From the NCBI RefSeq assembly GCF_003573695.1, contig NC_039360.1:61660815-61724814 (forward strand): a DNA stretch of 64,000 bases. Reading direction: 5' to 3'. Of the stretch, positions 11,008-20,392 are shown in pieces; within the stretch, counting starts at the first letter, position 1; each line of letters begins with the position of its first letter. Made by a program: the position numbers and the translations under genes. The stretch comes from Papaver somniferum (taxonomy: Eukaryota > Streptophyta > Magnoliopsida > Ranunculales > Papaveraceae). The notes under the pieces are model-generated. The model had not been told where the DNA came from. It saw only the letters and a program-made list of their open reading frames with translations, and searched no databases.

Positions 11008-12564
11008 TGATGTAGTTTTGAAAGTGGTTCGATTCTCAGACTTGCAAAGGATAAAATATAGACTTAAATTCTAAAACTAAAATAGAAAACAAACTAAAAA
11101 TTGTCACAAACTCAACCAAAGATGATATCAATATTAAAAGAACACTGAGGCTAAGATTCCACTATTTTCCAAGTTCAAAGTGATTTAATCCCAATAATTA
11201 TATTTATGCAATTTTCTTGTTCAAGTTGATTCTAACTATTGCAACAGGTAGATTCTCAAAATAACAACTGTAAATCCGAAGCATAGAACATCAAAAACCT
11301 AGGTCCAAGTATGCTCTATCAAAATAAATAACAATTGCTTAACAAAAATCATTCAAACAATTTTTAACCAAGGCAAATAATCATATAATAATTGCAAATA
11401 AATAAATAAAATAGGATATACCACTTCTTGTTGGAAAAATAGATTCCTCTATCGCCTCAGCAATGGGGTTTAGCTCCTCATATTAATCACTTTCTCAAAA
11501 TATTTGTTTATGGTTCAAAAGTTGATTAAAAGATGAAAAACTATAACACTGACTGTTTGAAACGATGTATTGGTGTTGCAAAACAAAGGACTGACTGTTA
11601 CGAAGAAGTTACTGTAGCAGCGTTACGAATTTGAGACGTTGTTCTTATTTGCAATGTTTGTTCTTCAGCAACATCAGCAGAAACACGGGTTTTCCTGCAA
11701 CTTGATCTTCTCAGCTCTGTAGTGTTACAAACTTCTCTGCGACTGCTCCAATGACTTCATAACCCTAATTGTGACTTGACCCATCCTACATATAGCCAAC
11801 ATGATCGAAAATATTGCGAGTAAATCCTTCTTTTCTTCCACGGAAAGTTTTATCTTTTTATTTTTTACGCCTCTCTGTTTTGCTTCTACCGAGAATTGCT
11901 GCCTATTTTTCCGAATCTGTGACACATACCAATCCTGTTTTGGTGTATCAACTGAATCCCAATCCATCTCTACGTCAAACTCCGACTAAAACTAAGCCCA
12001 ATCATCAACAGAACCCAATAAACTTCCGACGCCTCTGTTTGCTTCTCCCGGCTTCTCTAGCCCAATTCGTTCGGTCCAATCACTTGTAGCAACCCTGTTG
12101 TGCTCTAACATGTCCAGCCCAACGAAAATCCGAGGTTGAATCTCCTTAAATCGTCCCAAGAATGCGAACTCTAATATGAGTCACGTCTGCCACAATTTGC
12201 CGCCAAATTCAAAATTCAAAAGGTGAAGGTGACCTCCCCCTTGTAATTAGGTTACCCCTTATCCAGGGTGCTAGGGTCCACATAACACTTGTCCCTTGGG
12301 TGCCTTTATTAATTTTTCTGGGATGTTTTCAACACTTTTTCGGGGTTCTTCCGGGGTATTTCTGGGGTGTTTCTGGCATACTTCTGGGGTGCTTCTGGTA
12401 CGTTATCTATGGAGGTTCAAATGCCACATTTTGAGCCAATTTCGCCGCAAAAGCTTATTTCTCCAAAAACACCTACAAAGACATAAAATAACCAAATAAG
12501 TACAAAATCGAGCACTAACAATATATACAATTGAGACAAATTAGACACATAAATGCGTCTATCA
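11008..12564 (-). repeat. 5' LTR of the Athila-like element
   Basis: Near-identical partner of 3948-5512, with small differences only. It ends CTATCA followed by the TCTTA duplication. Confidence 0.88.
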
Positions 12565-12569
12565 TCTTA

Positions 12570-12656
12570 TTATTTCTCTCATGTTTGGTTCAAATCACCA
12601 ATTTCCCTTTGTGATCCTGTGATTCCGCTGCGCTCGGGGTGCCAATTTTCCCAACA
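12570..12656 (+). repeat. 3' LTR of the copia-type element, final part
   Basis: Continues the LTR cut at 3947. It matches 2182-2268 and ends CCCAACA. Confidence 0.88.
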
Positions 12657-13077
12657 GTAACAACTGGGTTTTGTTACTCGTCAACTTGTTTCTTACAATA
12701 TGAACCACCTTGAAGTTACTTGTGAAATCTGTAACTGACTGAGTCGAGGACTGATCACACACTAATTTAGGACACCACCAGCCTTCATCAAAATCATATT
12801 TAGGTCGAGGAGGGAGGGCAACCCATTGTTTTGTAAGGGGATTGCATATGTAGAAATTATTGGTGGTATCATGGATACTATCATTACAGGCGGTTGAATA
12901 AAGAACTAAACAATGACACGAATCCAAAAGGCATACTTGTTTTCTGTTTAGGTTTTTGAATGGATCTGAATCTAACAAGAATTTAAAAGTAAATCCATCA
13001 TGCTTGGTTATGAATTTAGAGTCATGAGCTTGAAAGAGTGGTTTCTGTCGATTATTTGGACCATAAATCAAAAATAA
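12657..13077 (-). pseudogene. F-box protein, middle part (gene fragment 2 of 3)
   Basis: Reading down from 13077, an open frame has phrases usual in the middle of plant F-box proteins: SDPFKNLNRKQVCLLDSCHCL, FYICNPLTKQWVALPPRP and KVVHIVRNK. This is the start of the F-box-associated, substrate-binding region. The last residues of the open frame come from the copia-type LTR (from 12656), and the first few near 13078-13101 come from the long LTR. Neither junction gives an obviously clean in-frame join, so a few bases may have been lost or mutated at each insertion. It continues at 814-1541 and is preceded by 17270-17464. Confidence 0.8.
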
Positions 13078-13989
13078 TGTTAGATGGTGGATTTTCGACA
13101 AAGGGTATAATTGTAAAACTATACTCCAAATTCGGCAACCGGATGAGTATTGAGACTCATGTCTCTCATTAAAGCATGAAAGATCATATCATAAATATCT
13201 GACTGAGAAGGCTGTCTCTCAGAGTACGTGTAGATGTGTAGTCTTTCAGCTAAGGCCACGACACATCTCATGAATACTAAGCAATTTCAGTAATTACTCC
13301 GGATCCGGCAATCGGATGAGTATCGAGACTCATGTCTCTGTGCATGAAAGCTCATGCCTCCTCTGATGGAGAAAGTCTCTCAGGGAAGATGAAGATGTGT
13401 AGTCTCTCAGATGAGGCCACGGCACATCTCATACTGTATAGAATCGAAAGATTGGGCGACTCCTAGACAGCATGTCTGCTAGTATAGAGCGACAACGTCT
13501 TCGGGATGTAACCAGGTTTTCCCCGACTATGCAAGAGGAATATGACACTCCAACAAGTTCATATTGCTCAACCCTCAGATAATTAATGCTCCTTGACAGG
13601 AATACCTTCTAGTATAGAGCCATCAATTAATTATCTTAAATCGTCTGAATATCCAGCAATATTCTACGAGCCATCGTCTGAATATCCAGCAATATTCTAC
13701 GAGTCTTCAATTAATCGCCTGAATATTCAGCAATATTCTACGATTCCTCGTTATATTTCGTTACTTCAACATGTGGTTCTTCCCGGCAGAATTCCACAGG
13801 TTAGAAATAAATATTCAACGAAACAGGCATCTGGACATCGAATAAGCCCTGAAAAAATGGTGCAAGTGTAATTATCAGATAATACACAGACCAGCATTCT
13901 GAATGCACGAACGAGCATTTTAAAAATACGAACGAACGAGGAACCTATGCAAAATAGGAAGGGAAAATAATAATAATAAAATATTAAAC

Positions 13990-14830
13990 AAAAGCGCCAG
14001 GGGACTAGGCTCACCAGCCGGCCAGTCATGTCGTGACTAGTCCTGTGCCCAATTTTATATTTTACCATATTTTTACTATTTTCACGATCTCATGAAAATC
14101 CTCTCGTTCGAGCAAATTTCCTTTATTTCAAAGAAATTATCTAAATCACATGATTTTATCAAAAATTAATAAAATTAGGGAAAGGTGTCGCAGGACCGCC
14201 GGCCGGCCGGTCATGCCTTGGCCGTGGCCGGTCCCACGCCTCACGTCCCATTACTTTATCATTCTTTCTCAAATTATGAAAATTCCTTGATTTTATGAAT
14301 TTTCCCTAAAATTACCTAATTTCATGTATTTTCTCTAAAATCATGGAAAATATTAAAAAAATTAGGAAAACTTGTGGGACTGGGCTCTAGCCGGCCGGCC
14401 ATGCCCTAGCCGGTCCCACACACCCATTATTTTATTATTATTTGGTGTTTGGTTTCCTGATTTCATGAAAAGTCTCTGATTTCTACAAAATATCATGGTT
14501 TTCAACAAATCTCTTTGATTTTATGAAAAATTATCTAAAATCATCAAAATTACATAAAATTGGGAAGAGTGCCTTGGGACCCGCGCCCATTAGCCGGCCG
14601 GCCATGCCACGGCTATTGCCAGTCCCACACTCCCATTTTCTATTTTATATTTTAATTTATGTCTCTCATCTCATGGAAGTTCCCTAATTTCGCCGAACTC
14701 TCCAGTTTCATGGAATTTCCCTTAAATCAGAGAAAAATACATAAAATCACATAAAACTGGGAAAAGTATCTGGGACCGCGTGTCAGCCGGCCGGCCATGC
14801 CCTAGCCTTGGCCAGTCCCACACCTTGTAA
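13990..14830 (+). repeat. GGCCGGCC palindromic cassettes in the solo LTR
   Basis: Five GC-rich blocks, roughly 190 bases apart, each built around GCCGGCCGGCCATGCC and most bracketed by GGGAC...GTCCCAC. They are separated by AT-rich text full of TTTCATGAAA-like words. The same cassettes, in the opposite orientation, occur at 33220-34060 and 43170-44010. Confidence 0.75.
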
Positions 14831-16454
14831 TTCCTTGTTTTATTTATTATTTTCATCATCTCATGTATTTTTTCCGGTTTCAGCAAAACCATGGATTTTG
14901 CATATTTTCTCCAAATGTTGCTCAAACGTGCACCAAAAAATATCAAAATTCTCAGGACTGAAGCGTGAACATTATGATGACATGGGCACATCCCCTTGAC
15001 CGACCAAGGGTGACTTTGAGGCTTGCAAACAGCTGGTCCCGCGTGCTTTAATGATTTTAACGTAATTTGCTCAGCTGCTCATATTAGGTTCAAACTCTTT
15101 CCAAACAATTGGAAGTTTGCTCAAATGACCATCTACTGGTCCCACGCCCATCAAGATCCGGTCCCATGACCTCTTGGCCGGTCCCTCATATTTTCCATAA
15201 AACCAGGTTTTATGATTTGTCGCTCACACGAGCATTATTTCAGTAAATGATTAAACCAACATTTAATCATTCTTTCACCAACTGGTCCTCAAGAGACTTT
15301 GGTAATTTTTGCTCATTCGAGCATCTGGGCGTTATATGGTGAACCCGTCATCCCATGTATCCGGTCCTGTGTTGATTTGAAATAAATCATCATTTCGGTA
15401 AAATTAGGGTTTTGAATCCACAGCTCTGCAGAAACGTGATTATGTGCAGATTCGAACACTCTGATAATTTTATGTTGATTCCATGATTGATGTTCATATT
15501 TATTTTGCTCGACCCAGCAGTCAGTAACTTAAATTAATATTTTATTGGGTCCAACTACCAACAATTCATCAAAAGAACAATATTTGCTCGAACTAGCAAT
15601 ATTCGATCGAACCGGCAATATTTATTCAATTAGCAATATTCGCTCAGACTAGCAATATTTGCTCAAATCAAAGAATATTGGTTCAACTACCAATATTCAA
15701 CAATTTAGCAACACAGTTTTGCTCGTCTTAGGTTATAATGATACCTCATCTCAGCAGACACATTAAATTCATGAGTTTCGAAACATTTTCTAATCATGTT
15801 CAACTCAGCGCTACATGGACTCATCGTCCCATAAAGTCAGCAACTGACTCCACAATCACGAGATTTCAATCGTGTCACATGGGGGGATATTAACTTGGGT
15901 TTTGGTCTGGCGGTCTACGGTACGTGTGTTCACCCACGATGAGAATGTGAGCAAGTCGTGCAATCAGTTGGAAGAGTCAGCAAAGTAGTGGGTGGAAGGT
16001 TAACCAAGTCTCCGCACGATGAGTAATTGGTTTTAACACGATTTCCCCATTTCCCACTCTCTGATTCTAGCAACTGTCACACTTCATGGGATCATGGTGT
16101 TTTCAACTCCGGCATTATAAAATGTCTCTGAATCCTGATTGAAGAAAGGGGTTTTTTCGAACAATCGAACAACATTCTCCAAAACGAGCAATTTCTCATC
16201 AAAGTTCATACAGACAATCTTTCGTCTACACGAACTCACAGAAATTACTCTCAATTGAGCAAAATTCAATCATTTAGAGCATTTTCACGCTGAATTCACA
16301 ACACACCTAAAATCTCAGATCACCATTGATCTCACACATTTCTCAGCTTCCCTCCTACAGATCAACCCATCCTTTCTTGTGACCGAATTGACTCTGAAAT
16401 GGCCATTGTTCTTGGTTTAGGCCGGGGTCTTACAGATTGATCTCTCGAACTTAA

Positions 16455-17144
16455 TGTTGGAAAAACGATTAATAAAAATACTTTTTAAAGATTTTAATTT
16501 AGTGTTTCTTTTGTGAATGAAAACTTATTAGTCCCACATAGTGGAGTTTCCACTCTTTAGTTGTTTTTAAGAGACTATATAAGATTTTTAGTCCCACATA
16601 GGGGAGGAGCTCTTCTTAACTTGAGTTTGTCAATTATATAAACAAATTCACTTCTTTGGTAAAAGAAGGAAAAAAAAAAGGTGTTGCTCTATATTCTAGA
16701 GGGACCCCTATATGGTAAAGGAGTTGCTCTATATTTTAGAGGGACCCCTAAGGGAAAACAAGGGAAAGGGGTTTCTCTATATTTTGTATTGCTTTCTTTA
16801 GCATTCGCGATTTTCCTTAATGTTTTTTTCGGAGTTGCCAAGCTCAAGTTGAGCATCTACTACATATGCTAGTAGTAGGTGTATTAGGGTGTTTTATCCT
16901 GGAGATATCCGTCCTGTGAGGGCTATAACATCACTCTTGAGTGTATCCGGGCGCTAATGTCTTAAGGACAGCGTGTTGAACACGCGACTCACTCTGTTTT
17001 CCAAAGTTTTGCCCTGTTGCTGTTGCGGAGATATGGGGAGCTTGTTCATTTCGTCAAAGCAATCACTTCCACTATAAAGGAGCTAAGTATCAATAACTTT
17101 TTGCTTATTTGATTTTTCTTTTTTTTTTATTATTGCATCCAACA
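16455..17144 (+). mobile_element. Solo LTR, probably copia, 690 bp
   Basis: Begins TGTTGGAAAAACG and ends CATCCAACA, flanked by a perfect 5 bp duplication CTTAA (16450-16454 and 17145-17149). It contains the repeated phrase AGTCCCACATAG and a probable TATA region (CTATATAAG, near 16576). There is no internal domain. It inserted into the long LTR after that had landed in the F-box gene. Confidence 0.85.
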
Positions 17145-17269
17145 CTTAAAGCACTCCCTTCTTGCAGTGCATCTGTGTGAGGTTCAACATTTCGCTCGGT
17201 TCAAGGAGTCTCCACACGGTCGACTCTTCAATTCCGTAAAAACCAGCAAATCGTTTTTCCCCACTCACA

Positions 17270-17464
17270 CCATGGTGGATTAGGTACAGTGTTGAATATT
17301 TTGTTGAAGAAAGATGGTTCAGATAAAAGAGAATTCCATAACTTAGAAACGCACCTGAATTTATAAACGGGTTCTAAAGATGGAAGACGATAAAAGACCT
17401 CGTACAATATCTCTACCGGTAAACCATCACGATTAACAACAAACTGATACGAAGAAGAAGTCAT
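17270..17464 (-). pseudogene. F-box protein, N-terminal F-box domain (gene fragment 1 of 3)
   Basis: ATG at 17464-17462 opens MTSSSYQFVVNRD, followed at residues about 14-52 by a clear F-box: GLPVEILYEVFYRLPSLEP, then the family core RCVSKLWNSLLSEPSF. The F-box binds SKP1 in SCF ubiquitin ligases. An upstream in-frame Met exists at 17488, but the start at 17464 fits the family better. The last genuine codons are around NTVPNPPW; after 17270 the frame runs into the long LTR. The rest of the gene is at 12657-13077 and 814-1541. With two insertions and a C-terminal frameshift the gene cannot make a full protein. A truncated F-box-only peptide is possible. Confidence 0.88.
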
Positions 17465-17537
17465 GACTTGCAGAACAATCAAACTCAAAAATATAGGGTT
17501 GTTCCTCGTGAGAAGAAAAGAAATAGAACAGCACGTC

Positions 17538-17545
17538 TATATATA
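17538..17545 (-). promoter_or_regulatory. Probable TATA box of the F-box gene
   Basis: TATATATA about 75 bases upstream of the ATG at 17464, on the minus strand. A plausible plant core promoter position; inference only. Confidence 0.5.
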
Positions 17546-17549
17546 CCGA

Positions 17550-18183
17550 GTACAAACATATCATAGGAAACTTTCTCAAGTTAGAATGCTTGCCGACCTA
17601 ACAAATGCAAGCTATAATTTAAACGTGAATTTCCTAAACCAACCTATAAACACTTGTGCTGTTTTACCACTTGAGGCACGACTGATTTTGCCTAAAAAAA
17701 GAAATCTGGGACTTCAAATGTTAAGAACATGACGTACGAAATCTGTGCAGCTAAATCCGCTGCAGATTAACCCACTAGGGGGATACTAGATCCTCCACCT
17801 ACCTGACTAAAAGGGAGGATCAACCACCAAAAATACTAGAAACAGCCAGACCTCAATGGGCAAGGCTACTCAAAAGCAACTACCAAAAATCATGTTGTGC
17901 CCCAATATGGCAGACTGACAATATACAAATTACAAAAATTAGCACACATAAAACATGAGCTAACTGTGATTCAAACTGTTAATGTACCCATGCATATTAG
18001 AATTAAGGAATTCTTAAGTACAGCAGAAAAACTAGGTAGATTGTGTTTTTGACTTTTCAATGATCAATCTCTGATGGGTAAAGATATATGTGCAAGTATG
18101 ACCATTAACAAAAGCTGCCGAGGAAATCGTGTTAAGTATGGACCATTAACAAAAGGAAAATGTATTCAGAGATGAATACTGAT
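17550..18183. other. Intergenic stretch
   Basis: No coding sequence recognised. A unit containing ACCATTAACAAAAG occurs twice, near 18102 and 18143, downstream of the terminal exon ending at 18184, so this may be the 3' untranslated region of that minus-strand gene. Confidence 0.45.
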
Positions 18184-18306
18184 TCAGAAGAGGGGTTCAG
18201 ATTTGGAGGGAATCCTAATTGCAGCAATCTCCTTATCCAAGTCTGCCCATTTTTCAGCTTCTGAGGCAGTTTCCTCTGCATTTATCTTTAGCTTCTGAAC
18301 ATACAC
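18184..18306 (-). CDS. Terminal exon of a small host gene, coiled-coil-like
   Basis: Immediately after a good splice acceptor (TTCTCTTGTAG, ending at 18307) there are exactly 41 codons ending in TGA at 18186-18184. The peptide begins VYVQKLKINAEETASEAEKW and continues ADLDKEIAAIRIPS. It is rich in Glu, Lys and Ala with heptad-like spacing, so probably helical. It joins in phase 0 to the short exon at 18603-18635. I do not recognise the family and assign no function. An open frame on the other strand (18389-18682) overlaps the intron and has no family resemblance. Confidence 0.5.
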   Translation of the reverse strand: MYVQKLKINAEETASEAEKWADLDKEIAAIRIPSKSEPLF

Positions 18307-18602
18307 CTACAAGAGAAAGGGGAAAAAGGAATTCAATCTCCTGGATGGAATGTTGCATAGAAAATGTCAAGATCTTTTCTAAGTATAATTGACATGTCTT
18401 AATCTAGAGAATATCAGGAGAGCATTAATAAAGAAAAATAGAGATTGTTGTAACACCCAATGCACCAAAATGACAAACAATTCCAACATTGCCTGGAGAG
18501 GAAACAAAGGAACTGTGCAAGATAAAGGGTGCATATCCCGAAAAGAAAATCCTTTTAAACAGCAAGGAAAAGCTTATAAGAAAGAGATAGAAATCAAAAT
18601 AC

Positions 18603-18635
18603 CTCATGTGCAGCCTCCATACCTTTTAACCTTCT
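18603..18635 (-). CDS. Putative short internal exon
   Basis: On the minus strand this encodes RRLKGMEAAHE and is followed by a donor (GAG then GTATTT). The reading frame continues in phase into the terminal exon. The 5' boundary is uncertain: the proposed acceptor (CTGGAG) lacks a strong pyrimidine tract, and the frame is open only back to a TGA about 25 bases upstream. The join to the start exon at 19414-19499 does not agree in phase, so an exon may be missing or damaged. Confidence 0.35.
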
Positions 18636-18891
18636 CTCCAGAAATAAATCCAATTGAATTCAGATATGAAAAGCGATACTAAAAGAGCGAAAGAACACTA
18701 GTAGAACTACAAATAAGTGCAACCATGCGGATGACATTTCCAATTCACAATTTGTGTGAAGGCAATTCATTCATAGGACTAATTAAACATCTTTATGGAT
18801 GCTTGTATCCATATAAAACCACTTTGAGTGGATAAAAAGTTTCAAACTAGGCACTTGTTAGGGGTTTTCACAGCTACCAGTCAGATTTAGA

Positions 18892-19390
18892 CATATGAAC
18901 AAGATTAGAGCTTGTGTTTAGTTTTGAGAGATTTTCTAAACATCAATAAAGAAAGTTGTCTTTATATAAGCTAAGTTTCATCTTGCAGTTGCCATTAATT
19001 GGTATCAGAGCTTGTCTACACCGAGCCATGGGAGACGAGAGCACCATCATACGTACAAGATTTTTCACAAGCACAGTTGAAGCTTAAGGGGGAGAATGTT
19101 GGATTAACTTCAGCATAGAAGTCACTAACAAGTTGGTTAGGACAAGATTAGGAAATTGATGTAATCCTAAGGGAATTAGAAGTCATCTAGTTCTAAGAAA
19201 AGGAAAGACATGTAATAAGGTAATAGGACTAGGAAAAGGAATTCATAGTTCTATATATATATGATCACCAAAGTTGTGGTTGATCATATGAGCAAGATTA
19301 GAGCTTGTGTTTAGTTTTGAGAGATTTTCTAAACATCAATAAAGAGAGTTCTCTTTATATAAGCTAAGTTTCATCTTGCAGTTGCCATTA
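18892..19390 (+). mobile_element. Internally deleted copia element (same family as 19585-24006)
   Basis: It consists of a truncated 5' LTR (18892-18997), a primer binding site (TTGGTATCAGAGC from 18999), the first codons of gag (ATGGGAGACGAGAGC...), then directly the polypurine tract (AAGGGGGAGAA) and a 3' LTR (19097-19390). All coding sequence between early gag and the tract is gone. The orientation is plus, opposite to its full-length relative. It lies just downstream of the splice donor of the exon at 19414-19499. The 5' end is eroded, so no duplication can be read. Confidence 0.85.
19097..19390 (+). repeat. LTR of the deleted copia copy, 294 bp
   Basis: TGTTGGATTAAC...TTGCCATTA. It is about 96 bases shorter than the LTR at 19585-19974 because one internal stretch is absent. 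It forms an inverted pair with that LTR. Confidence 0.85.
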
Positions 19391-19413
19391 ATACCCAACA
19401 AGCAAAGTTGTAC

Positions 19414-19499
19414 CTAAAGCCCTAACAATCCTACTTGGAGCTGCATGTTTCCATTCCTCGATTACATAATCCAAAATCTTAGACATATATCTGGGAGAC
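19414..19499 (-). CDS. Start exon of a small host gene
   Basis: The exon follows a good acceptor (GATTAAGCTCCAG) and ends at a strong donor (GGGCTTTAG then GTACAA at 19413). Its only open frame contains ATG at 19486-19484, giving MSKILDYVIEEWKHAAPSRI and then VRAL. The gap back to the leader exon donor at 24021 is 4.5 kb. Removing the copia element with one duplication leaves an AT-rich intron of about 90 bases, a normal plant size. This size match is the main support for the model. Function unknown. Confidence 0.5.
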
Positions 19500-19584
19500 C
19501 TGGAGCTTAATCAAAAAACATATATCCATTATTTAGTTTGATTTAATACATAGATAACATATATATCTTTGTTTGTGTTAATGT

Positions 19585-19974
19585 TAATGGCAACTGCAAG
19601 ATGAAACTTAGCTTATATAAAGACAACTCTCTTTATTGATGTTTAGAAAATCTCTCAAAACTAAACACAAGCTCTAATCTTGCTCATATGATCAACCACA
19701 ACTTTGGTGATCATATATATATAGAACTATGAATTCCTTTTCCTTTTCCTAGTCCTATTACCTTATTACATGTCTTTCCTTTTCTTAGAACTAGATGACT
19801 TCTAATTCCCTTAGGATTACATCAATTTCCTAATCTTGTCCTTTACTACATGTATTTTCTATTCTTAGAACTAGTTGGAACCTAATTCCCTTTAGGAATA
19901 CATGCTAGGCTTTCCTTATTCTAACCAAACATGTTAGAGACTATCTTAGCCTCAATGTTGAAGTTAATCCAACA
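19585..19974 (-). repeat. 3' LTR of the copia element
   Basis: A 390 bp LTR. In sense orientation it begins TGTTGGATTAAC and ends TTGCCATTA. The purine tract AAGCTTAAGGGGGAGAA adjoins it at 19975-19991. Confidence 0.9.
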
Positions 19975-20321
19975 TTCTCCCCCTTAAGCTTCAACTGCAC
20001 TTGTGACATGTCTTTTACTCCAATCAGTTTTCTCATTTCTTCAAACTTGATCCGAGCTAATGCCTTTGTCAATATATCTGCTTTCTGCTCAGTTCCTGGT
20101 ATGTGTTCAACGTTGATGATCTCCTTCTCGATACATTCCCTTATAAAATGATATCTCTTGTGAATGTGTTTAGTCTTACCATGAAACACATGATTCTTTG
20201 TGAGTGCTATTGCAGATTTATTATCAATCTTGATGAGAACTTTTTCAGGTTCTCTTCCTTTGATTTCACCCAACAGTTCTTGAAGCCATATTGATTGTTT
20301 AGCTGCTTCTGTTGCGTCCAT
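19941..20321 (-). pseudogene. Copia RNase H, C-terminal part
   Basis: Contains the end of the copia RNase H domain: ATEAAKQSIWLQELLGEI, then LIKIDNKSAIALTKN (DNKSAI with a catalytic Asp) and GKTKHIHKRYHFIRECIE. It ends near EHIPGTEQKADILTKAL, the usual C-terminus of copia Pol. It is in a different frame from the reverse transcriptase just upstream (break near 20390). RNase H removes the RNA template during reverse transcription. Confidence 0.88.
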
Positions 20322-20392
20322 GAACTCAGCTTCACAGGATGAGAGGGCAACAATGTCTTGCTTCTGTGAACACCATGTAATAGGTGTTTCTC

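Larger units (their letters stand above)
3948..12564 (-). mobile_element. Athila-like Ty3 retrotransposon lacking reverse transcriptase
   Basis: This 8.6 kb element is flanked by a perfect 5 bp duplication, TCTTA (3943-3947 and 12565-12569). Its LTRs of about 1.56 kb (3948-5512 and 11008-12564) begin TGATG and end in CTATCA. Coding is on the minus strand: leader and primer site near 11 kb, then gag, a gag-protease segment and an acidic linker. No reverse transcriptase, RNase H or integrase can be found in the 1.4 kb that follows. The gag and protease resemble Athila-lineage Ty3 elements. It inserted into the 3' LTR of the older copia-type element. Confidence 0.85.
1542..12656 (+). mobile_element. 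Non-autonomous copia-type LTR element, split by an Athila-like element
   Basis: The ends are TGTTAGG and CCCAACA, with two 727 bp LTRs (1542-2268, and 3308-3947 joined to 12570-12656). A primer binding site matching initiator tRNA-Met (TGGTATCAGAGC) directly follows the first LTR. A purine tract (GAGGTGGAGATT) directly precedes the second; both are usual in the copia superfamily. The internal region is only about 1 kb and codes for nothing recognisable, so the element would have needed enzymes from elsewhere. The flanking five bases are ATAAT and GTAAC, which match at only three positions, so the target duplication is uncertain. It sits inside the F-box gene. Confidence 0.85.
13078..17269 (+). 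mobile_element. Solo long LTR of the Tat-like family
   Basis: Starts TGTTAGATGGTGGATTTTCGAC and ends CCCCACTCACA. Apart from the nested 16455-17144 insertion (690 bases plus its 5 bp duplication), it matches the organisation of the LTRs at 31526-35438, 41470-45398 and 61016-63065. The shared parts are GGCCGGCC palindromic cassettes, poly-TTGCTCAA phrases, and a 3' part with TTGGTTTAGGCCGGGGTCTTAC. No gag or pol is present, so it is best read as a solo LTR left by recombination between two LTRs. Flanks are AATAA and CCATG: no target duplication is visible. It lies between two parts of the F-box gene. Confidence 0.75.

Noticed and set aside
1537..12661. Perfect target duplication for the outer copia-type element
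   Set aside because: The flanks ATAAT and GTAAC agree at only three of five bases, so no duplication is claimed.
18389..18682. 97-residue plus-strand open frame
   Set aside because: No family phrase is visible, and it overlaps an intron and exon of the better supported minus-strand gene.
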